Source of the DNA: Faecalibacterium sp. UBA7177
GTDB lineage: Bacteria; Bacillota; Clostridia; Oscillospirales; Ruminococcaceae
Direction of reading: 5' to 3'
DNA length: 13,998 nt
Assembly: GCA_002491225.1 (NCBI GenBank)
Contig: DKVN01000142.1
Location: forward strand, 1,858-15,855
Each line of letters starts with the position of its first letter. The first letter of the stretch is position 1. Of this stretch, positions 1 through 5,502 are shown piece after piece. The position numbers and the translations under genes were made by a program. Under the pieces are notes generated by a model. It was not told where the DNA came from. It ran no database searches and saw only the letters and a list, made by a program, of their open reading frames with translations.

Positions 1-914
1 TCGTGCAGCCGGACATACTTGCCCACCAGCGCGATGGTGCAGCGCCCGGTGCGCCCGGCCATCCGGGCCAGCATCGCCTTCCACCCGGCAAGGTCGGGCT
101 GGCGGGCGGGCAGGCCCAGCTCCCGGCAGGCCACCTCGGCGAGGCCCGCGCTCTCAAGCATGATGGGGCACTCGTAGAGGGTGGGCAGGGTGAGGTTCTG
201 GATCACGCAATCCGGCTTGACATTGCAGAACATGCTGATCTTGCGGCAGACCTCGGGGTCGATCGGCTCGTCCGCCCGCAGCACGATGATATCCGGCATG
301 ATGCCCATGCCCTGCAGCTCCTTGACCGAGTGCTGGGTGGGCTTGGATTTGTGCTCGTTCGAGCCGCGGATGTAGGGCACGAGGGTGACGTGGATGTAGA
401 GGCAGTTTTGCTTGCCCTGCTCGAGGCCCACCTGCCGGATGGCCTCTAAAAAGGGCTGGCTCTCGATGTCGCCGGTGGTGCCGCCGATCTCGGTGATGAC
501 GATGTCCGCGCCGGTGTTGGCCCCCACGTTGTAGATAAAGCTCTTGATCTCGCCGGTGATGTGGGGGATGATCTGCACCGTCTGGCCGAGGTAGGCGCCC
601 TGCCGCTCTTTGTTGAGCACGGTCCAGTAGACCTTGCCGGTGGTGAGGTTGGAGTACTGGTTGAGGTCCTCGTCGATGAACCGCTCGTAGTGGCCGAGGT
701 CAAGGTCGGTCTCGGCGCCGTCCTCGGTGACGAACACCTCGCCGTGCTGATAGGGGCTCATGGTGCCGGGGTCGACATTGATGTAGGGGTCCAGCTTTTG
801 GGCCGCCACCTTCCAGCCGCGGGCCTTGAGCAGCCGCCCCAGGCTGGCCGCCGTGATGCCCTTGCCAAGGCCGGACACCACCCCGCCGGTGACAAAAATA
901 TACCGTGTTGCCAT
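1..914 (-). CDS. pyrG: CTP synthase, N-terminal part (runs off window)
   Basis: CTP synthase makes CTP from UTP, ATP and glutamine-derived ammonia in the cytoplasm; this is the last step of pyrimidine nucleotide synthesis. About 304 residues are visible, covering the whole amidoligase (synthetase) domain and the linker. The glutaminase domain lies beyond position 1. Visible motifs are the P-loop-like SGLGKG (residues 14-19), GAETDLDLGHYERF (66-79, with the Mg-ligand Asp at 72) and EIGGTTGDIES (142-152, the second acidic Mg ligand). The ATG at 914-912 is preceded by GGGAGGAAGG at good spacing, and MATRYIFVTGG is the usual family N terminus. The gene starts 91 bp after the ANTAR gene. I see no convincing promoter or terminator in that gap, so co-transcription with glnA is plausible. 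The reiterative-transcription leader known from Bacillus pyrG is not apparent. Identification is firm. Confidence 0.97.
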   Translation of the reverse strand, partial: MATRYIFVTGGVVSGLGKGITAASLGRLLKARGWKVAAQKLDPYINVDPGTMSPYQHGEVFVTEDGAETDLDLGHYERFIDEDLNQYSNLTTGKVYWTVLNKERQGAYLGQTVQIIPHITGEIKSFIYNVGANTGADIVITEIGGTTGDIESQPFLEAIRQVGLEQGKQNCLYIHVTLVPYIRGSNEHKSKPTQHSVKELQGMGIMPDIIVLRADEPIDPEVCRKISMFCNVKPDCVIQNLTLPTLYECPIMLESAGLAEVACRELGLPARQPDLAGWKAMLARMAGRTGRCTIALVGKYVRLH

Positions 915-1005
915 GCTCTGCCTTCCTCCCTCGCTTTTATGTCTTTTTAGCATCTTACCGTATTTTATGCGCCGCCTGCGCCGCCGGAGCCGGGACGCGG
1001 AGCTT

Positions 1006-1575
1006 TCAAAGCTGCCCGATCAGCTCCCGCGCGACCTCCTCGCGGGGGCGGCGGGTGTCCATGGCCAGCTGCTCAATATAGCGGTGGGCCTGCTCCTCGG
1101 TCATGCCGCGGTTCTGCACAAGGCAGCACTTGGCCTGGCTGACCAGGCGGATCTGGGCGACCTTTTTTTGCAGGCGGCGGTTCTCCTGCGCGAGGCCCGC
1201 GAGCCGCGCGCTGCAGGCGGCGCAGAGCCGGACTGCCTGCGCAAACTGCCCCGATGAAAAGGGCTTGGCCAGCACCAGCACCCCGTGGGGCCCTAAGCTT
1301 TCGCCGAGGGCCGCGGCGGCCTCGGCCCCCGCCAGCAGCAGCACCCCGGCGGTGGTTTTGTCCACCGCGTCCAGCGCTAAGGAGCTGCCGAACTCGTCCG
1401 GCAGGGGGGTGTTGATCAACACTAACTCGAAGCTCTGCCCGGTGAGCAGCCGCCGCGCCTCGGCCCCGCTTGCGGCAAAGGCAGGCCGCGCGCCGCCGCA
1501 CCCGGCCCCGGTGAGGGCAGCGGTTAGCTGGCGGCCGGCGCTGCTGTTTGCGCTGACAATGAGCACCCGTTCCAT
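1006..1575 (-). CDS. ANTAR-domain RNA-binding antiterminator with degenerate receiver (NitR-like)
   Basis: This is a predicted cytoplasmic RNA-binding regulator of 189 aa. Residues 1-115 have a receiver-like fold pattern. A helix likely to be coiled coil follows (about 123-142), then an ANTAR three-helix domain (about 134-187; KCCLVQNRGMTEEQAHRYI at 149-167). ANTAR proteins bind hexaloop RNA hairpins and prevent intrinsic termination. The receiver has lost its phosphorylation site: the usual phospho-Asp is Asn55 (LINTPLPD) and the beta-1 acidic pair is absent (LIVSANSS), although Lys104 (AKPF) remains. Control by phosphorylation is therefore unlikely. The start at 1575 is chosen because AAAAGGAGG sits at ideal spacing; an in-frame ATG 24 bp upstream lacks this. 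The gene lies 77 bp after glnA and matches the clostridial glnA-nitR pairing. Candidate RNA targets are the glnA and glnN leaders in this window. The trigger (glutamine, ammonium or a partner protein) cannot be read from the sequence. Confidence 0.9.
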   Translation of the reverse strand: MERVLIVSANSSAGRQLTAALTGAGCGGARPAFAASGAEARRLLTGQSFELVLINTPLPDEFGSSLALDAVDKTTAGVLLLAGAEAAAALGESLGPHGVLVLAKPFSSGQFAQAVRLCAACSARLAGLAQENRRLQKKVAQIRLVSQAKCCLVQNRGMTEEQAHRYIEQLAMDTRRPREEVARELIGQL

Positions 1576-1605
1576 CCAGCCACCTCCTTTTCGGGCCATT
1601 GCAAG

Positions 1606-1625
1606 CCGGCCCCGCCGGGGGCCGG
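1606..1625. repeat. Perfect GC hairpin between glnA and ANTAR gene
   Basis: An 8-bp perfect inverted repeat (CCGGCCCC / GGGGCCGG) with a 4-base loop lies in the 77-bp glnA-ANTAR spacer. On the transcribed minus strand no U-tract follows it, so it is not a terminator for these genes. It could protect the glnA message end or set the ANTAR expression level. Its 15-base core recurs in the glnA promoter spacer (3102-3116). Its loop is not an ANTAR-type hexaloop. Confidence 0.6.
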
Positions 1626-1652
1626 GTTTCGCTTTTTATGGGGTTTTGCGGC

Positions 1653-2957
1653 TCAGGTCAGCAAAAAGTAGCGCTCCCGCTCGGTCTCGGCCTGCTGGCC
1701 GGCCATCCCCTCGATGCGGCGCAGCACCCCGGCGAGGTAGTTTTGGAGCAGGATGGGCGGCAACTGGCGGCGCAAAAAGTCGCTGTTCTTCGCCAGTTTC
1801 AGCGCCTCGGCGAGGCTGCGGGGCAGCGGGTCGAGCCCTTCGGCCTCACCCGGCACAAAGAGGTTTTTGTCCACCGGGGCAGCCAGCGCCAGCCCCTGCT
1901 CGATGCCCTCGAGTCCGGCCGCCAGCACCAGCCCGATGGCCAGGTAGGGGTTGCAGGCGGGGTCGGGGCTGCGCAGCTCCATCCGGCAGGAGGCGGGCGC
2001 GGCGGCCGGGATGCGCACCAGCTGGCTGCGGTTCTGGCGGCTCCAGCTGACAAAGCCGGGGGCCTCGCAGCAGCCAAACCGGGTGTAGCTGTTGGGGATG
2101 GGGTTCAAAAAAACGGTCAGCTCCCGCGCACGGGCCAGCACCCCGGCCAAAAAGCTGGCGGCCGGATTGCCCGCCTCGAGCGGGGCGGCAAAGAGGTTTT
2201 GCCCGGCGCGGTGCAGGCTGATGTTGAGGTGCAGGCCGCTGCCGCTTTCGCCCGCGATGGGCTTGGGCAAAAAGCTGGCAAACAGCCCGCTGCGGGCCGC
2301 CACCGCCCGCACCACCGATTTGAAGGTGACCAGGTCGTCCGCCGCGGTCAGGGCCGGGCCGTATAAAAAGTCTATCTCGTTCTGCCCGGGGCCGTGCTCG
2401 TGGTGGCTGTGCCGGGGGGCGAGGCCCATCTCCTCGAGGGTGAGGCAGATCTCGCGGCGGATGTTTTCGCCCCGGTCCAGCGGGGCAACGTCGAAATAGC
2501 CCGCCCGGTCCATCGGGATGTGGGTGGCGTCCCCCCGCTCGTCCGCCTCGAAGAGGTAGAACTCGCACTCCGAGCCGACGTTGCAGCTTAAGCCCAGCCC
2601 GGCAAACCGCCCGGCCACCCGCTTGAGGTAATCCCGGCAGCTGCCCGCAAAGGGCTCGCCGCCGGGCAGCCGGATGTCGCAGAACATCCGCATCACCCGG
2701 CCGTCGGCCGGACGCCAGGGCAGGATGCAGACGGTGGCGGGGTCGGGCCAGAGGACGAGGTCGCTCTCCTCCACCCGCAGAAAGCCATCCACCGAGCTGC
2801 CGTCAAAGCTGATGCCCTCCGAAAAGGCGCGGGGCAGCTCGCTGGCCAGCAGCGAGACGTTTTTTTGCACTCCGAACAGGTCGCAAAAGGCCAGCTTGAC
2901 AAATTTGACATCGTTTTCCTCGACAAACGCGAGGATCTCCTGCTCGCTGTTGTTCAT
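1653..2957 (-). CDS. glnA: Glutamine synthetase type I
   Basis: Condenses glutamate and ammonium to glutamine using ATP; a cytoplasmic dodecamer in this family. At 434 aa it matches the GSI-alpha length (about 440-445). Visible motifs are the Asp-50-type loop FDGSS (51-55), metal ligands in SECEFYLF (129-136) and HHEHGPGQNEIDF (185-197), GLHLN with the active-site His at 243, NSYTRF...CCEAP near the glutamate-binding flap, and CRMELRSPDPACNPYLA with the late catalytic Glu and Arg. The region that carries the adenylylated NLYDLP tyrosine in GSI-beta reads NLFVPGEAEGLDPLP, with no Tyr, so adenylylation control is not expected. The ATG at 2957 is preferred over the in-frame GTG at 2963, because GGGAGGG is 8 bases before the ATG and only 2 before the GTG. 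The gene has a promoter and attenuator-type leader (3025-3123), and the ANTAR gene follows it. Confidence 0.97.
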   Translation of the reverse strand: MNNSEQEILAFVEENDVKFVKLAFCDLFGVQKNVSLLASELPRAFSEGISFDGSSVDGFLRVEESDLVLWPDPATVCILPWRPADGRVMRMFCDIRLPGGEPFAGSCRDYLKRVAGRFAGLGLSCNVGSECEFYLFEADERGDATHIPMDRAGYFDVAPLDRGENIRREICLTLEEMGLAPRHSHHEHGPGQNEIDFLYGPALTAADDLVTFKSVVRAVAARSGLFASFLPKPIAGESGSGLHLNISLHRAGQNLFAAPLEAGNPAASFLAGVLARARELTVFLNPIPNSYTRFGCCEAPGFVSWSRQNRSQLVRIPAAAPASCRMELRSPDPACNPYLAIGLVLAAGLEGIEQGLALAAPVDKNLFVPGEAEGLDPLPRSLAEALKLAKNSDFLRRQLPPILLQNYLAGVLRRIEGMAGQQAETERERYFLLT

Positions 2958-3024
2958 CGGCACGCCCTCCCGTCCGCGGCGCTTTTAGCGGCGCGGGGTT
3001 TTCTCTTTTTTTCCATTTTCAAGT

Positions 3025-3076
3025 AAAAAAGCGTTCGCCGGAAGGCCGGAGATGCCCCCAGCCTTCCGGCGAACGC
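3025..3076 (-). terminator. Leader (attenuator) terminator upstream of glnA
   Basis: A perfect 16-bp stem (GCGTTCGCCGGAAGGC pairing with GCCTTCCGGCGAACGC, minus strand) with a 14-base apical region is followed by six T's at 3030-3025, a textbook intrinsic terminator. It lies between the glnA promoter and start codon, 67 bp before the ATG, so it must be overcome for glnA expression. Its 5' arm (3076-3061) shares 3076-3066 with the hexaloop hairpin at 3066-3089, so the two structures exclude each other. It would also end transcripts arriving from the upstream ABC cassette. Confidence 0.92.
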
Positions 3077-3089
3077 CATTGTTCACCGG
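3066..3089 (-). promoter_or_regulatory. ANTAR-type hexaloop RNA hairpin (antiterminator) of glnA leader
   Basis: In the minus-strand RNA, CCGGUGAAC pairs with GUUCGCCGG over 9 bp (one U-G wobble) around the six-base loop AAUGGC. A at loop position 1 and G at position 4 are the hallmarks of ANTAR-binding hairpins described for the EutV family. The hairpin starts within a base or two of the predicted transcription start. Its 3' arm is the start of the terminator stem, so protein binding here would block termination. No second A1/G4 hexaloop hairpin was found; the sequence that follows folds to a GCAU-loop stem. Confidence 0.82.
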
Positions 3090-4273
3090 GTTTTATTATA
3101 AGGCCCCGCCGGGGGCTTGTCAATCAAAATATTCGTTGAGCGATGGTTGCTTTTTTGCTTTCTACCGGCTGCGGCTGCGCACAAAAGGCCCAGCAGCGCG
3201 GCGGCCGCGGCGGCGAGCGCGAGGCTGGCCTGCCAGCGGCCCGCGCAGCCCCGCAGAAAGAGGGTGACCGGAGCCCAGCGCATCACGGGGGCGAGCGCGG
3301 GGAAGAAGGGCGAGAGATCCACCAGCACCGGCGAGAGCAGCAGCCCCGCCGCCGGGACAAAGGGCATCAGCACCGGCAGGGCACTGCACAGCGCCCGGCA
3401 GCGGGCCAGCGCGAGGGCCAGCGAGGCCAGAAAGAGCAGGTAGGCCAGCAGCGGCAGCAAACACCGCCCGGCACTGCCCGCCGCGCCCAGTGCCAGCAGC
3501 CCCGCGCCCAGCGCCGGGAGCATCGCCCCGGCCAGCCGGGGCAGCAGCAGGATCAGCGGGCCCCGCAGCGGCAGCAGCCGCCGGGCGAAGGGGGTGTCGA
3601 GCCAGCGGCCGAGGTCGATGGCGGCAAAGAGGGCGTACACCAGCAGCAGGATGGCCAGCAGCCCGGTGAGCAGGTTTTCCATGCCGTCCGCCGCGAGCTC
3701 CGGGGCGCTCAGAGGGCGGCCATCCAGCGTTTGCATCGTTACCTGCACCCGCTCGGCCTCGCCCAGCGTCTCGCGCAGCCGGGGGCGCATGGCCGCGACC
3801 GTGTCTCTGTCCGCGATGCCGCTGCTCAGCAGGTAGCCCTCGGCCACGCCGGGGCTGACCAGCTCGACCAGGCAGGCCGCCGCCGTCTCCCGCACCATCG
3901 GGTAGGCGGTGGAGCCGGGGCTGACGAGCAGGGTGATGAGCCGGGCGGTGTCCCGGCGGGCCAGCCGCTCGTCGAAATCAGCGGGCAGCAGCAGGGCACA
4001 GTCCCACCGGCCGGAGGCCACCTGCCGCCGCGCCTCTTCCTCTTCCGCAAGGCAAAAACCGGCCGCGCCGCCGCCGCGCGCCTCGAGCCGGGCCCAGAAG
4101 GCCCGCCCGCCCTGCGCGGGCAGCACCACCCCCACCTGCACCGGGGCGGCGGTGTCCTCCGCCGGCAGCGCCCGGCGGGCGCAGAGGAGCAGCAGCGGGG
4201 CCAGCAGCACCAGCAGCCAGCCCCGCCAGCGGGTGGCGAGCATGGTTTTGAGCGATTCCGCAAAAAATTTCAT
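3083..4273 (-). CDS. ABC-2-type transporter permease (second subunit)
   Basis: Integral membrane protein of 396 aa, probably half of a heterodimeric exporter with the preceding gene. It has one N-terminal membrane segment (about 19-32), a large external domain (about 34-200), then a C-terminal group of about five hydrophobic segments rich in Leu/Ala. This topology is typical of ABC-2 proteins of the YhgE/Lnr-like type. The ATG at 4273 overlaps the stop of the preceding permease in an ATGA motif, indicating translational coupling. The longer upstream extension of this frame is out-of-frame overlap with that gene and is rejected. The last ~13 codons (NILIDKPPAGPYNKTR region) contain the glnA promoter, and the stop codon sits in the glnA leader hairpin. 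The substrate is unknown. The family call rests on topology and context more than on strict motifs. Confidence 0.82.
   Translation of the reverse strand: MKFFAESLKTMLATRWRGWLLVLLAPLLLLCARRALPAEDTAAPVQVGVVLPAQGGRAFWARLEARGGGAAGFCLAEEEEARRQVASGRWDCALLLPADFDERLARRDTARLITLLVSPGSTAYPMVRETAAACLVELVSPGVAEGYLLSSGIADRDTVAAMRPRLRETLGEAERVQVTMQTLDGRPLSAPELAADGMENLLTGLLAILLLVYALFAAIDLGRWLDTPFARRLLPLRGPLILLLPRLAGAMLPALGAGLLALGAAGSAGRCLLPLLAYLLFLASLALALARCRALCSALPVLMPFVPAAGLLLSPVLVDLSPFFPALAPVMRWAPVTLFLRGCAGRWQASLALAAAAAALLGLLCAAAAGRKQKSNHRSTNILIDKPPAGPYNKTR
3095..3123 (-). promoter_or_regulatory. Consensus sigma-A promoter of glnA
   Basis: TTGACA (3123-3118), a 17-bp spacer and TATAAT (3100-3095) on the minus strand: all 12 consensus bases at the ideal spacing. 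The predicted start of transcription is about 3088-3090. The promoter lies inside the last codons of the upstream permease gene, whose stop codon is at 3085-3083. Such a strong promoter suits control by leader termination instead of by initiation. Confidence 0.92.
3102..3116. repeat. GC palindrome in glnA promoter spacer, copy of the 1608-1622 core
   Basis: GGCCCCGCCGGGGGC occurs here, between -35 and -10 of the glnA promoter, and identically at 1608-1622 in the glnA-ANTAR spacer. It contains the inverted repeat GCCCC / GGGGC (3103-3107 and 3112-3116). It could be an operator-like site or a chance GC-rich recurrence. The glnN promoter spacer does not carry it. Confidence 0.45.
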
Positions 4274-5493
4274 GGCGCTGTCCCCTCCCGATCCGCCCGT
4301 TTTCGGTAAAGGGCAAATCCGGCCGCCGCCATGCCCGCCGCCGAGAGGGCGAGGCAGGCCCAGCTGCCCGCCGGGATGGGATAGCCCATCGGCCAGGCGG
4401 CCAGCTGCCGCAGCCAGGTGACGGGTGAGAGGGCAGCGAGCCGCCGCGCCCCGCTGGGCAGCAGCGCGGGCGGGATGACGCCGCCCGCCAAAAGCAGCCC
4501 GGCAAGCGAGAGCCCAAAGGCCACCGCGCCGCAGCCCGCCGCGCTTTGGGCGGCAAGACAGCACAGGGCGGCAAACAGCGAGCAGAAGGCCGCCATCAGC
4601 AGAGCGGCCGCGGCCAGAGCCAGCGGACGGACCTTGCCGCCCAGCCCCAAAGCGCAGGGCAGCAGGCCGGATGCCAGCAGCACCAGCAGCGCCAGCGCCC
4701 CCACCGTGACCCCGCCCGCAAAGGACGCGCCGCAGCCCCGGCCCGCGCAGCGCAGCCGCCGCTGAAAGGCCAGCCAGCCGCCGGTGTAAAGGGGCATCAG
4801 CACCGGGGCGGCCGCGAGGCCAAAATAGCCCAGCAGCGAGAGGGCGTAGTGCGGCAGGATGGGCAGCGGCCCGGTGGCCGAGACCAGCTCCTCGGTGAAA
4901 AAGCCGGACCGGTTCAGGGTGAGCAGCAGATACCGCAGGTTGATGCCCTGCACCACCTGCTCCCGGCTGAGGCCGGGGGGCGGGCTCTGCGCGTAGAGGT
5001 CCAGCACGGCATACACCCCGCCCTGCACGGCGGACAGAAGGTCCGCGGCCCCCTGCCCCACCCAGAGCAGCAGCAGCGATTCGAGCGGCTGGCTGCCCGA
5101 AACGATCAGCCGCAGGTCCGGGTTTTCGCCCTGCATGACCCGCTGCACAAACCGCTCCGGCAGGGCCAGCACCGCGGTGACCGAGCCGTCCGCCAATGCG
5201 GCGAGGGCCTGCTGCTCCTCCATCGCCGCGATGCGGCAGTATTGCGAGATGTCCTCCATGCCGCCCAGATACTGTTCGAGCAGCGCGGCGGTCTCATCCC
5301 CCGCGGGCGCGGCGACGGCCAGGGTAATCTGCCCGACCGCCGCCTTCTGGCGCAGCAGCTGCCCGGCCGCCCGCCCCGCTGCGAGCGGCAGCAAAAGGCA
5401 GAGCAGGGCAAGCCCCGCCAGCAGCCAGCATTGTCGGCGGAGCCTGCCCCACCCAAGGCGCACACAGATTTTGAAAAAACGGATGGTGTCCAT
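4270..5493 (-). CDS. ABC-2-type transporter permease (first subunit)
   Basis: Integral membrane protein of 407 aa. The layout is a basic N terminus, TM1 (about 22-39), an external domain (about 45-210), and five to six C-terminal membrane segments. Before the last of these is a segment reading GGVIPPALLPSGARRLAAL then SPVTWLRQ, which resembles the conserved ABC-2 stretch between late helices. Its architecture matches the next gene, so the two likely form the membrane heterodimer served by the ATPase at 8121-7462. The ATG at 5493 lies only 9 bp after the upstream stop and has no clear GGAGG, so initiation probably depends on coupling; a TTG directly before it (5496) is a less likely start. The direction (export) follows from the family. 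The substrate cannot be inferred. Confidence 0.85.
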   Translation of the reverse strand: MDTIRFFKICVRLGWGRLRRQCWLLAGLALLCLLLPLAAGRAAGQLLRQKAAVGQITLAVAAPAGDETAALLEQYLGGMEDISQYCRIAAMEEQQALAALADGSVTAVLALPERFVQRVMQGENPDLRLIVSGSQPLESLLLLWVGQGAADLLSAVQGGVYAVLDLYAQSPPPGLSREQVVQGINLRYLLLTLNRSGFFTEELVSATGPLPILPHYALSLLGYFGLAAAPVLMPLYTGGWLAFQRRLRCAGRGCGASFAGGVTVGALALLVLLASGLLPCALGLGGKVRPLALAAAALLMAAFCSLFAALCCLAAQSAAGCGAVAFGLSLAGLLLAGGVIPPALLPSGARRLAALSPVTWLRQLAAWPMGYPIPAGSWACLALSAAGMAAAGFALYRKRADREGTAP

Positions 5494-5502
5494 CAAACAA
5501 AC

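Noticed and set aside
915..1005. GC-rich direct repeats (GGCGGCG-type) as a terminator after the ANTAR gene
   Set aside because: The repeats are direct, not inverted, and give no stable stem followed by T's.
1606..1637. Hairpin plus T-run resembling a plus-strand intrinsic terminator
   Set aside because: No plus-strand gene leads into it. On the transcribed strand it lacks a U-tract, so it is listed only as a hairpin.
3025..3123. Glutamine riboswitch (glnA RNA) in the glnA leader
   Set aside because: The leader is too short and is fully accounted for by the hexaloop hairpin and terminator. The conserved three-way glnA-RNA core is not visible.
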